Positions 25,060-33,155 of a stretch of 64,000 nucleotides of DNA are shown here, piece by piece. Numbering within the stretch: position 1 is the first letter of the stretch; every line of letters begins with the position of its first letter. A program made the translations under genes and the position numbers. Origin of the DNA: JACMQX01 sp040385105 (GTDB taxonomy: Bacteria; Pseudomonadota; Gammaproteobacteria; Burkholderiales; Burkholderiaceae_C); NCBI GenBank assembly GCA_040385105.1, contig JAZKHY010000007.1, positions 12,831 through 76,830 of the forward strand, given 5' to 3'. The notes below the pieces were generated by a model. That model made no database searches. It was given only the letters and a program-made list of their open reading frames with translations, and was not told where the DNA came from.

Positions 25060-26259
25060 ATGAAACTCAACGCCCTCGTCGCCGCAATGGCCCTCGGTAT
25101 CGGCAGCTTCGCAGCCGTCGCACAGACCAACACCGGCCCGGTCAGGATCGGCTTCATCACCGACATGTCCAGCCTGTATGCCGACATCGACGGCCCCGCC
25201 GGCGGTGAAATGATCAAGTGGGCCGTGCAGGACTTCGGCGGCTCGGTGCTGGGCCGCCCGGTCGAAGTGCTGACCGCCGACCACCAGAACAAGGCCGACG
25301 TCGCCAGCTCCAAGGCCCGCGAATGGATCGACAAGGACAACCTGTCGATGCTCATCGGCGGCACCAGCTCCGGCACGGCTCTGGCCATGTCCAAGGTGGC
25401 CTCCGAAAAGAAGCGCCCGTTCATGGTGGTTGGCGCCGGCTCGGCCCGCCTGACCAATGAAGACTGCTCGCCCTACACCGTTCACTATGCCTACGACACC
25501 GTGGCCCTGGCCAAGGTGGCCGGCAATGCGCTGGTCAAGGCCGGCAACAAGAACTGGTACTTCCTGACGGCCGACTACGCATTCGGCTACTCGCTGGAAG
25601 GCGACGCCTCCACCGTGGTCAAGGCCAACGGCGGCACCGTGGCCGGCGCCGTGCGCCACCCGCTCAATGCGTCCGACTTCTCTTCCTTCCTGCTGCAGGC
25701 GCAGTCCAGCAAGGCACAGATCCTGGGCCTTGCCAACGCCGGCGGCGACTTCACCAACGCGATGAAGGCTGCCAAGGAATTCGGCATCAACAAGACCATG
25801 AAGATCGCCGGCCTGCTGGTGTTCATCAACGACGTGCACAGCCTGGGCCTGGCCAACACTGAAGGCCTGCAGCTTGCCGACAGCTGGTACTGGAACCAGG
25901 ACGATGCGTCGCGCAAGTTCGCCAAGCGCTTCTTTGACAAGTACAAGCGCATGCCCTCCAGCCTGCAGGCTGCCGACTATTCCGCCGCCACGACCTACCT
26001 GAAGGCCGTGAAGGCTGCGGGCACAACCGACGCCGACAAGGTGATGGCCGAGATGAAGAAGACCGGCGCAAACGACTTCTACAGCAAGGGCAAGATCCGC
26101 GCCGACGGCCGCATGATCCATGACATGTACCTGTTCGAAGTCAAGAGCTCCAAGGACTCGATCACGCCGTGGGACTACTACAAGACCATCGCCAAGGTTC
26201 CGGGCGAGCAGGCCTTCACCACGGTGGCCGAGTCGAAGTGCTCGTTGCTGAAGAAATAA
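25060..26259 (+). CDS. ABC transporter periplasmic amino acid/amide-binding protein (LivK-like)
   Basis: A 399-residue type I periplasmic binding protein of the HAAT family. ATG 25060 is chosen because CCAGGAGAC lies 5 bases upstream and it opens a standard Sec signal (Lys at 2, hydrophobic core, Val-Ala-Gln cleavage region near 22). The mature chain begins with the usual Val-Arg-Ile-Gly-Phe-Ile-Thr-Asp strand and has Leu-Ile-Gly-Gly-Thr-Ser-Ser-Gly-Thr-Ala and Tyr-Phe-Leu-Thr-Ala-Asp-Tyr-Ala-Phe-Gly. This group often binds branched-chain amino acids, amides or aromatic acids, and the ligand is not fixed by sequence. It is embedded between livF and livH. Confidence 0.92.
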   Translation: MKLNALVAAMALGIGSFAAVAQTNTGPVRIGFITDMSSLYADIDGPAGGEMIKWAVQDFGGSVLGRPVEVLTADHQNKADVASSKAREWIDKDNLSMLIGGTSSGTALAMSKVASEKKRPFMVVGAGSARLTNEDCSPYTVHYAYDTVALAKVAGNALVKAGNKNWYFLTADYAFGYSLEGDASTVVKANGGTVAGAVRHPLNASDFSSFLLQAQSSKAQILGLANAGGDFTNAMKAAKEFGINKTMKIAGLLVFINDVHSLGLANTEGLQLADSWYWNQDDASRKFAKRFFDKYKRMPSSLQAADYSAATTYLKAVKAAGTTDADKVMAEMKKTGANDFYSKGKIRADGRMIHDMYLFEVKSSKDSITPWDYYKTIAKVPGEQAFTTVAESKCSLLKK

Positions 26260-26318
26260 TTTAAAAGTCCAGGGAGCCGTGCCGTCAGGCCGGCTTCTCT
26301 ACTCCGCGCAGCGTACAT

Positions 26319-27203
26319 ATGGAAATCTTCGGCATCCCTCACCAGGCATTTCTCGGCCAGCTCATGCTGGGGCTGGTCAATGGCGCGTTCTACGCCATGC
26401 TCAGCCTCGGCCTGGCTGTGATCTTCGGCCTGCTCGACGTCGTGAACTTTGCGCATGGCGCGCTGTACATGCTCGGCGCATTTGCCGCCTGGATCATGCT
26501 CGACAAATGGCAGGTCAATTACTGGTTTGCACTGGTCCTGGCGCCACTGGCGGTGGGCGTGCTCGGGGTTGTCATTGAACGCGTTTTCCTCAAGCGGCTG
26601 TACGGGCTTGACCCGCTCTACGGCCTGCTGCTGACCTTCGGCCTGTCGCTCATCTTTGAAGGCGTACTGCGCGAGCAGTACGGCGTGTCAGGCCAGTCGT
26701 ATCCGGTGCCCGAGCTGCTGTCGGGCGCCACCAATCTCGGCTTCATGGTGCTGCCCAACTACCGCGCCTTCGTGGTGCTGGCCTCGCTGGTCGTCTGCCT
26801 GGGCACCTGGTTCCTGATCGAGCGCACCCGGCTGGGCGCCTACCTGCGTGCCGGCACCGAGAATGCCAAACTGGTCCAGGCGTTCGGCGTCAATGTGCCG
26901 CTGATGGTCATGCTGACCTATGGCGCCGGCGCCGCCCTTGCCGCATTCGCCGGCGTGCTGGCCGCGCCCATCATCCAGGTCACGCCGCTCATGGGCTCCA
27001 ACCTCATCATCGTGGTGTTTGCCGTAGTGGTGATCGGCGGCATGGGCTCGATCCTTGGCTCCATCATCACCGGTCTCGGCCTGGGTGTGGTCGAGGGCCT
27101 GACCCGCGTGTTCTACCCTGAGGCTTCGAGTGTTGTGGTGTTTGTCGTCATGGTGATCGTTCTCATGATCCGCCCGGCAGGCCTGTTCGGCAAGGAGGCA
27201 TGA
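26319..27203 (+). CDS. livH: ABC transporter permease LivH
   Basis: A 294-residue inner-membrane permease with about eight hydrophobic helices. Family motifs include Ala-Met-Leu-Ser-Leu-Gly-Leu-Ala-Val-Ile-Phe-Gly-Leu, Asn-Phe-Ala-His-Gly, and the coupling loop Gly-Ala-Tyr-Leu-Arg-Ala with Ala-Phe-Gly-Val-Asn-Val. The C-terminal Gly-Gly-Met-Gly-Ser-Ile-Leu-Gly-Ser is typical. No clear Shine-Dalgarno precedes the ATG, so an alternative start is possible, but the hydrophobic N-terminus fits. livM follows after one base. Confidence 0.92.
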   Translation: MEIFGIPHQAFLGQLMLGLVNGAFYAMLSLGLAVIFGLLDVVNFAHGALYMLGAFAAWIMLDKWQVNYWFALVLAPLAVGVLGVVIERVFLKRLYGLDPLYGLLLTFGLSLIFEGVLREQYGVSGQSYPVPELLSGATNLGFMVLPNYRAFVVLASLVVCLGTWFLIERTRLGAYLRAGTENAKLVQAFGVNVPLMVMLTYGAGAALAAFAGVLAAPIIQVTPLMGSNLIIVVFAVVVIGGMGSILGSIITGLGLGVVEGLTRVFYPEASSVVVFVVMVIVLMIRPAGLFGKEA

Positions 27204-27204
27204 C

Positions 27205-28161
27205 ATGAACAACTCCAACAAGATCACCCGCATTACCTATGTTGGCATCCTGGCGCTGCTGCTGATCGCGCCACTGATCGGGCTGTACCCGGTCTTTGTG
27301 ATGAAGCTTCTGTGCTTCGCGCTGTTCGCCTGCGCGTTCAACCTGCTGCTCGGGTTTACGGGGCTGCTGTCGTTTGGCCATGCGGCGTTCTTCGGTTTTG
27401 CAGCCTATGTCACGGGCTGGGCCATCAAGAGTGCAGGCCTGACGCCCGAACTGGGCATCCTGGCAGGTGTCGTGGTTGCCGCCTTGATCGGCCTGGTCTT
27501 CGGGCTCGTCGCCATCAGGCGCCAGGGCATCTACTTCGCGATGATCACGCTGGCGCTGGCCCAGATGGTCTATTTCATCTGCCTGCAGGCGTCATTTACC
27601 GGCGGCGAAGACGGCCTGCAGGGCGTGCCGCGCGGCAACCTGTTCGGCATGCTCTCCCTGATGTCGGACACCACCATGTACTACGTCGTGCTGGCTGTAT
27701 TCGTAGCCAGCTTCCTGGCCATCTCGCGCATCGTGACCTCGCCGTTCGGCCAGGTGCTGAAGATGATCCGCGAGAACGAGCCCCGCGCCATCTCCCTGGG
27801 CTACCAGGTGGACCGCTACAAGCTGCTGGCCTTCGTGCTGTCGGCTGGGCTCGCCGGCCTGGCCGGCTCGCTCAAGACCCTGGTCATGGGCTTTGCCACA
27901 CTGTCCGACGTGCACTGGTCCATGTCCGGCGAGGTCATCTTGATGAGCCTGCTGGGCGGCGTCGGCACCTTCTTCGGCCCGGTGTTCGGCGCCGGCATCG
28001 TGATCTCGCTGCAGAACCTGCTGGCCGACAAGGTCGGCGCCTGGGTCACGGTGATCATCGGCGCCATCTTCGTGGTCTGCGTGCTGGCCTTCCGCAAGGG
28101 CGTGGTCGGCGAGCTGCAAGCCTGGCGCGAGCGCCGCCGCCTTGCGTCCAAGGCAGCTTAA
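27205..28161 (+). CDS. livM: ABC transporter permease LivM
   Basis: A 318-residue permease that forms the membrane channel with LivH. Motifs: Ala-Phe-Asn-Leu-Leu-Leu-Gly-Phe-Thr-Gly-Leu-Leu-Ser-Phe-Gly-His-Ala, Arg-Arg-Gln-Gly-Ile-Tyr-Phe-Ala-Met-Ile-Thr-Leu-Ala, Gly-Glu-Asp-Gly-Leu-Gln-Gly, the coupling motif Ile-Arg-Glu-Asn-Glu-Pro-Arg-Ala, and Leu-Gly-Gly-Val-Gly-Thr-Phe-Phe-Gly-Pro. It is the last gene of the operon; the 80-bp GC-rich repeat follows 26 bases after its stop. Confidence 0.93.
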   Translation: MNNSNKITRITYVGILALLLIAPLIGLYPVFVMKLLCFALFACAFNLLLGFTGLLSFGHAAFFGFAAYVTGWAIKSAGLTPELGILAGVVVAALIGLVFGLVAIRRQGIYFAMITLALAQMVYFICLQASFTGGEDGLQGVPRGNLFGMLSLMSDTTMYYVVLAVFVASFLAISRIVTSPFGQVLKMIRENEPRAISLGYQVDRYKLLAFVLSAGLAGLAGSLKTLVMGFATLSDVHWSMSGEVILMSLLGGVGTFFGPVFGAGIVISLQNLLADKVGAWVTVIIGAIFVVCVLAFRKGVVGELQAWRERRRLASKAA

Positions 28162-28187
28162 GCCCTGGAAAGCGTCAATCCGAGGAA

Positions 28188-28267
28188 GCCGTGGAACCGG
28201 TTTTGCCGGGCCACTGGCTTCGCCCCCCAGTGGGGGGAGCGGCCGCAGGCCGGACGGGGGGCGTCCT
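28188..28267 (+). repeat. 80-bp extragenic GC-rich palindromic repeat, copy 2
   Basis: Second copy of the block at 11221-11300, 75 of 80 bases identical, same orientation. It lies between livM and the converging metallo-hydrolase gene, ending 2 bases before the latter's stop codon, as copy 1 does for its minus-strand neighbour. CCCCCC-AGT-GGGGGG gives a strong hairpin that could end transcription from both sides. Confidence 0.85.
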
Positions 28268-28269
28268 AC

Positions 28270-29736
28270 CTACCGGCCAATCATCTGGTTGAGCTCGGTC
28301 ATGGAAGTCATTCGCCCGTGCAGCGGCAGGATGCGCTGAACATCCAGGCGCAGCCGCCCGATATTTCCGGCCAGGTTCACATGGTTGTCGTTGCGCACGG
28401 CGGGCGGCGGTGCGTTGGGCGGGCCGGGGGTGTAGGCATCAGCCTCGACCAGGATCTTCTCCGCTGGCAGGTACACCATGTTGAAGCCCTGGGCATGCAC
28501 GCTGTCGGCGATGGCATGGACTTCCACCGTGCGAACGCCGTCGGTGAACACGCGCTTGCCATCCACTCCCATCACCTGTGCCTTGCGGCCGGACTTTTCC
28601 AGCGCATCGGGGTTGATCCGGTTCGGGTTGGCCATCACCCGCTCGAAGAACGGCCTGGCCATTTCGCTGGTCACCAGCGTCACGCCTTGCGAGGCCGCCG
28701 CGCGCAGGCCGCCGGAATGGTCGAAATGGTGGTGCGAATTGATGACGTAGCGGATCTCCTTGCCCGGAACAATCCTGCGCACCTCTGCCAGCACCGGCAG
28801 CGCGCGGCCATCGTACAGCGGGCTCTCCACCAGGATGACGTGGTCGCGCATCTCGATGGCCACGCTGTTGTGCGAACCACCCGCAATGAACCACACACCG
28901 GGCGCGGCCTGCTCGGACGTCACCCGCTCCGCAGCAGTCCGGACGGCCGCCGGCACCTCGATGCCTGAAGGTGCGTTGGCCTGCACCTCCCTGACCTCGA
29001 GGTCCAGCACCGGAAAGCCGCCCTGGCTTTGGCGAATGCGGGTGGGAAACTTGACGCCGGCAAAGTCCCTGTAGTCCGAGAATGTCGTCATCACGTCTAT
29101 GTCGCCCATCACCGCATTGGGCTGGCGCGAGTCAACGCGCTCGACCAGGTTGTCGGCATTGATCCAGGCCGTCGCGCTGAAGCGGCCGGGCTCGGCAAAC
29201 GAGACTGCCGTGATGCGCCGGCCCCCTTCGTCACGGTAAGTGGCCGTGGCCTTGTTGCGCAACGCGGCCTTGATCACGCCATGGGGTGTGGTCCACAGGT
29301 CGTGGATGCGCGCATCCAGCGCCAGCGGCGCGGCCGCCGTTGCGGTGCCCACCATGTTCCATGAATCGGTGCCGCGCAGCCAGCCGCTGGTGCGCTGCTC
29401 GCCCTGACCCATCAGCGGCACGGCGCCGCCGCCGGTGACCTCGGCGCGGCTGCGCGCCGCGTCTTCGCGCAGCGCGGCGTTTTCATAGTCGGCCACGCGC
29501 GAGTAGCTGGAGTAGGTGATGCGCGGCCACATCATGCCGGGCTGGAACGCCTGGCCGAACGTGGCGCCGGTGCCGGTGCCGGCATAGCGCAGGGTCTTGA
29601 GCGTGGCACCGCCCATGGCCTGGTCGGCGCGCTGCAGCACGGTGGCTGCATCTTCAGGGGCCATGGAAGCGCATCCGGCCAGGCCCAGCAGGGCTGCAGA
29701 TGCAAACAGGTGGGCCAGCGCATTGCGTCGTTTCAT
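28270..29736 (-). CDS. Metallo-beta-lactamase-fold lipoprotein
   Basis: A 488-residue predicted outer-membrane or periplasmic lipoprotein. ATG 29736 is preceded by AAGGAGA and opens a lipoprotein signal with lipobox Leu-Ala-Gly-Cys22. The N-terminal half (about 30-270) is a beta-rich domain without known motifs. The C-terminal half is an MBL domain with Asn-Ser-His-His-His-Phe-Asp-His-Ser-Gly-Gly near residue 333 (two-metal His-x-His-x-Asp-His), and a later metal Asp/His pattern in Leu-Val-Glu-Ala-Asp-Ala-Tyr and Leu-Pro-Leu-His-Gly. Substrate unknown; it is unlikely to be a classical carbapenemase given the extra domain. Divergent from the SDR gene. Confidence 0.87.
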   Translation of the reverse strand: MKRRNALAHLFASAALLGLAGCASMAPEDAATVLQRADQAMGGATLKTLRYAGTGTGATFGQAFQPGMMWPRITYSSYSRVADYENAALREDAARSRAEVTGGGAVPLMGQGEQRTSGWLRGTDSWNMVGTATAAAPLALDARIHDLWTTPHGVIKAALRNKATATYRDEGGRRITAVSFAEPGRFSATAWINADNLVERVDSRQPNAVMGDIDVMTTFSDYRDFAGVKFPTRIRQSQGGFPVLDLEVREVQANAPSGIEVPAAVRTAAERVTSEQAAPGVWFIAGGSHNSVAIEMRDHVILVESPLYDGRALPVLAEVRRIVPGKEIRYVINSHHHFDHSGGLRAAASQGVTLVTSEMARPFFERVMANPNRINPDALEKSGRKAQVMGVDGKRVFTDGVRTVEVHAIADSVHAQGFNMVYLPAEKILVEADAYTPGPPNAPPPAVRNDNHVNLAGNIGRLRLDVQRILPLHGRMTSMTELNQMIGR

Positions 29737-29885
29737 GCTTGTCTCCTTGTGGTCCTGCGGGCCGGACATGCGGCCTGTTGTGTCATGCAGGTGATTGGAA
29801 GCTTACTGCGTTGCGGCTACTCTGGGTGGCAACCTGGCCGCGTGGCCGGGAAAACCCTTGGACACAGCAACAGGACATACAAGCC

Positions 29886-30677
29886 ATGAACACCCCCGCC
29901 AACACAGCCATGACCGACCTTTTCTCCCTCAAGGGCCGCAGCGCCCTCATCACCGGCGGCTCCCGCGGCATCGGCCGGATGATCGCCGCCGGCTTCCTGG
30001 CCCAGGGCGCGCGCGTCTACATTTCGGCGCGCAAGGCCTCCGCCTGCGACCAGACCGCCGCCGAACTCTCGGCCTTCGGCACCTGCGTGTCGCTGCCGGC
30101 GGATGTGTCCACCGTGGAGGGCGCGAAAGCCCTGGCCGCAGCCTATGAAAAGCATGAGGGCGAGCTGGACATCCTGGTCAACAACGCCGGGGCAGCCTGG
30201 GGCGAGCCCTACGACAGCTTTCCGGAAAGCGGCTGGGACAAGGTGGTGGACCTGAACCTCAAGGCGCCCTTCTTCCTGACGCAGGCACTCACACCCCTGC
30301 TGCGCAAGGCAGCGGCGAGGCAAGTGGCCAAGGTCATCAACATTGCGTCGATCGACGGCATCTCGGTCAATCCGCAGGAAACGTATTCGTACGCCGCCAG
30401 CAAGGCCGGGCTGATCCACCTGACCCACCGCATGTCGCTGCGCCTCGCGCAGGACAACATCGCCGTCACGGCGATCGCGCCCGGGGCCTTCGCCTCCAGC
30501 ATGAACCGGGATGCCCGCGACCATGCGGACGAAGTGGCCAAACGCATCCCGGCAGGCCGCGTGGGCACCGACGAAGACATGGCCGGCGCGGCCATTTACC
30601 TTGCATCCCGCGCCGGCGACTATGTGGTGGGTGCCACGCTGGTGGTGGACGGCGGCGTCACGCTGGCGCGCGGCTGA
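29886..30677 (+). CDS. SDR family NAD(P)-dependent oxidoreductase
   Basis: A 263-residue classical short-chain dehydrogenase. Cofactor motif Thr-Gly-Gly-Ser-Arg-Gly-Ile-Gly (about 23-30), where the Arg suggests NADPH preference; Asn-Asn-Ala-Gly; catalytic Ser in Ile-Ala-Ser-Ile-Asp-Gly; catalytic Tyr-Ala-Ala-Ser-Lys near 168-172; and Val-Val-Asp-Gly-Gly at the end. It resembles FabG-like 3-oxoacyl reductases, but it is outside a fatty-acid synthesis cluster, so the substrate is open. ATG 29910 is an alternative start (Met-Thr-Asp-Leu-Phe). Confidence 0.9.
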   Translation: MNTPANTAMTDLFSLKGRSALITGGSRGIGRMIAAGFLAQGARVYISARKASACDQTAAELSAFGTCVSLPADVSTVEGAKALAAAYEKHEGELDILVNNAGAAWGEPYDSFPESGWDKVVDLNLKAPFFLTQALTPLLRKAAARQVAKVINIASIDGISVNPQETYSYAASKAGLIHLTHRMSLRLAQDNIAVTAIAPGAFASSMNRDARDHADEVAKRIPAGRVGTDEDMAGAAIYLASRAGDYVVGATLVVDGGVTLARG

Positions 30678-30796
30678 GCCTGTTTCAAAACCCGGCAAAC
30701 TTTGCCTGACGCTTACGTCTGGCAGACATTGCCTTTGCGCAACCCGGTTCTCATGTAGTTGTACCAAAGCGGCCTTCCGGGCCGCAGGAGAAATGC

Positions 30797-32710
30797 ATGA
30801 CATTGACCACTTTCGCCAACCGTTGCGCTGCAGGCCCCCTGGCCCGCACCTTCGCCGCCCTGCTGCTGGCGTGCGCAGCCACAGCCGGATTCGCCCAGGC
30901 CGCGCCCGAAGAGGCTGACCCGCCGGGCCGAGTCGGCCGCGTCACCCACACCGAAGGCGCGGTGAGCTTTGCCGAAGCCGGCCGCAATGACTGGACCAAC
31001 GCCCTGCACAACCGGCCGCTCACCGGCGGCGACCGCCTGTGGGTGGACCGCAATGCGCGCAGCGAGCTTCATGTCGGCTCCAGCGCGGTGCGCCTGGGCG
31101 CGCTCACCAACCTGGAAATCACGGCGCTGGACGACCAGGCCACGCAGTTCAACCTGACGCAGGGCTCGCTGAGCGTGCGCATCCGCGAGATGGCGGCCGG
31201 CGAGCGCTTTGAGGTCGGCACGCCCAACCTGGCGCTGGCACTGACCCAGCCGGGCGAATACCGCATTGACGTGAATCCGGCGGGCGACACCACCCGCGTA
31301 GCCGTGCATTCGGGCAGCGCCGTGGTGTACGGCGAGAACCGCGAAAGCGCAAGCTTCAGCGCCGGGCAGCAAATGAGCTTCTCGGGCCGCAACCTCGCGC
31401 CGGCGGCGCCCAACGCCTGGCTGCAACGCGACGCCTTCGACCAGTGGGCCGCAACGCGCGACCGGATGGAAGACGAATCGGTGACGGCGCGCTATGTATC
31501 GCGCGACGTCATCGGCTACCAGCAGCTGGACCAGCATGGCGAGTGGCGCAATGACGCGGCCCTCGGCCCGGTGTGGATTCCCCGCGTCACGGTGGCCGAC
31601 TGGGCGCCTTACCGCTACGGCCAGTGGAGCTGGATCGCACCCTGGGGCTGGACCTGGATCGACGATGCGCCCTGGGGCTTTGCGCCGTCGCACTACGGCC
31701 GCTGGGCCCAGGTGGGCGCACGCTGGGCCTGGGTGCCGGGGCCGCGTACGCACCGCCCGGTGTATGCGCCGGCGCTGGTCGCCTTTGTGGGCGGCAACAG
31801 CGGTGGCGATGTCAACTGGAGCATCTCGCTCGGCTCGGGCGGCCCCGGCGTGGCCTGGTTCCCGCTCGGCCCCGGCGACGCATGGCGCCCGGGCTATCGC
31901 ACGAGCCGCCGCTACATCGACAATGCCAACCGGTTTGTGGACAACCGCCCCGGCCGCGGCGGCTACTTCGAGCACCAGCGCCGGCCCGGCGCGGTCACTG
32001 CGGTGAATGCCGACGACTTCGGCCGCGGCAGGCCCGGACGCGGCTTCCAGCGCGTGCCCGATGGCGAACTGTCCCGTGCCCGCGTGGTGGACCCGCCGCC
32101 CACGCCCGGCCGCAACTTCGGCAACCGCGACCGCCCCGCGCCGCCGCGCGCCCTGCCCCCCACCGCCGTGCTGAACCAGCCCGCGCCACCGGCCGCCGCA
32201 CAACCGCCACAGCGCCCTGAGCAAGCCCGGCAGGAGCAGCGCCAGCGGGACCAGGAACAACGCATGCGCGCATGGCAGGAACGAGGCCTGGGCGACCAGG
32301 GGCTGCGGCAGCAACAGATACAGCAACAGCAGCAGCGGCAGGCCATGGAACAGCAACAGCAGCGGCAAGCTATGGAACAGCAGGAGCGCACCCGGCGCGA
32401 ACAGCGGGAGCAGCGTGAACAGCAGGAACGGCTCCAGCGGCAGCAGGCCCAGCCGCCGCGCGCCATGCCCGAGCGCGTGCAGCCGCCAGCGCCCCAGGTG
32501 CGCCAGGAACAGCAGGCGCGGCCGGAGCCGCCTGTACGCCGCGAACCCCAGGCACGGCCGCAGGTCCAGGACCGCCCGCAGCCGGAGCAGCGGCAGCCGC
32601 GCGCCGAAGGCCCGCGCCGTGACCGCCCGGAGGGTCGCCAGGACCGGGCCGACCGGCCGGATCGGCCAGAGCGTGCGGGGCGTTTCGAGCGCGGCCCCAA
32701 CCGCGACTGA
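30797..32710 (+). CDS. FecR-domain / DUF6600 secreted protein with Gln-Arg-rich tail
   Basis: A 637-residue exported protein. Signal peptide about 1-36 ending Gly-Phe-Ala-Gln-Ala. Residues about 45-190 form a FecR-like beta domain (Gly-Arg-Val-Thr-His-Thr-Glu-Gly-Ala-Val, Leu-Thr-Gly-Gly-Asp-Arg-Leu-Trp). Residues about 235-345 match DUF6600, with Trp-Ala-Pro-Tyr-Arg-Tyr-Gly-Gln-Trp and Pro-Trp-Gly-Trp-Thr-Trp-Ile-Asp. The last 240 residues are low complexity: Pro-rich, then a Gln-rich coil (repeats of Gln-Gln-Gln-Arg-Gln-Ala-Met-Glu), then Arg/Pro/Gln. AGGAGA lies 6 bases before the ATG. Function unknown; envelope location is expected. Confidence 0.87.
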   Translation: MTLTTFANRCAAGPLARTFAALLLACAATAGFAQAAPEEADPPGRVGRVTHTEGAVSFAEAGRNDWTNALHNRPLTGGDRLWVDRNARSELHVGSSAVRLGALTNLEITALDDQATQFNLTQGSLSVRIREMAAGERFEVGTPNLALALTQPGEYRIDVNPAGDTTRVAVHSGSAVVYGENRESASFSAGQQMSFSGRNLAPAAPNAWLQRDAFDQWAATRDRMEDESVTARYVSRDVIGYQQLDQHGEWRNDAALGPVWIPRVTVADWAPYRYGQWSWIAPWGWTWIDDAPWGFAPSHYGRWAQVGARWAWVPGPRTHRPVYAPALVAFVGGNSGGDVNWSISLGSGGPGVAWFPLGPGDAWRPGYRTSRRYIDNANRFVDNRPGRGGYFEHQRRPGAVTAVNADDFGRGRPGRGFQRVPDGELSRARVVDPPPTPGRNFGNRDRPAPPRALPPTAVLNQPAPPAAAQPPQRPEQARQEQRQRDQEQRMRAWQERGLGDQGLRQQQIQQQQQRQAMEQQQQRQAMEQQERTRREQREQREQQERLQRQQAQPPRAMPERVQPPAPQVRQEQQARPEPPVRREPQARPQVQDRPQPEQRQPRAEGPRRDRPEGRQDRADRPDRPERAGRFERGPNRD

Positions 32711-32725
32711 CGCCTTCAGCGTCAG
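32707..32725 (+). terminator. Hairpin at the end of the DUF6600 gene
   Basis: CTGACGC-CTTCA-GCGTCAG is a perfect 7-bp stem that begins at the stop codon. No T tract follows, so it may stabilise the mRNA end rather than terminate. Confidence 0.35.
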
Positions 32726-32821
32726 ACAGCACGCCGTCCTGCCACCTTGCGTGCGTTCGCGCACACACAGATGCCGAGCCCTCACCGTAAGCTGGCAGAC
32801 AACCGAAATCAGGAGCAACCC

Positions 32822-33073
32822 ATGGCCGTGCGCACACCGTTCAACCGTCGCCGTTCCGGCAGCAAGCCGGCCGGCAATCCGCAAGGCGAAACCCGCGCCA
32901 GCGTCGATCAACAGGTCCTGCCACGCCTGCCACATGAGCATGACGAGTCGGCCGACAGCCAGGGCGGGCCGCCTCGCGCCGACATGCAACAGGCTGCAAA
33001 AGACATCCGGCGCGGCCTGGTGGACACAGACCGCGGACCGGTGGCCGACAGCACTTACCGCAAGCTCAAGTAG
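32822..33073 (+). CDS. Small hydrophilic protein, 83 aa
   Basis: I do not recognise a named family. The product is basic at the start (Arg-Arg-Arg-Ser-Gly-Ser-Lys) and mostly disordered. It ends with a helix and the sequence Gly-Leu-Val-Asp-Thr-Asp-Arg-Gly-Pro-Val-Ala-Asp, then Thr-Tyr-Arg-Lys-Leu-Lys, a C-terminal pattern I associate with short uncharacterised Comamonadaceae proteins. AGGAGC lies 5 bases before ATG 32822. It stands alone between the DUF6600 gene and the acyl-CoA-synthetase-like gene. Confidence 0.7.
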   Translation: MAVRTPFNRRRSGSKPAGNPQGETRASVDQQVLPRLPHEHDESADSQGGPPRADMQQAAKDIRRGLVDTDRGPVADSTYRKLK

Positions 33074-33155
33074 GCAGGCACACGGCCCCGCTTAGGGCAG
33101 GCCGGCGACACCGGCGGGACAGGCCGCGCGCGGCATGGGCGCTACCATCGCGGCC

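Noticed and set aside
30713..32989. 758-residue minus-strand frame opposite the DUF6600 gene
   Set aside because: The plus-strand protein has a signal peptide, FecR and DUF6600 motifs; the opposite frame is Leu/Arg/Ala-rich low complexity.
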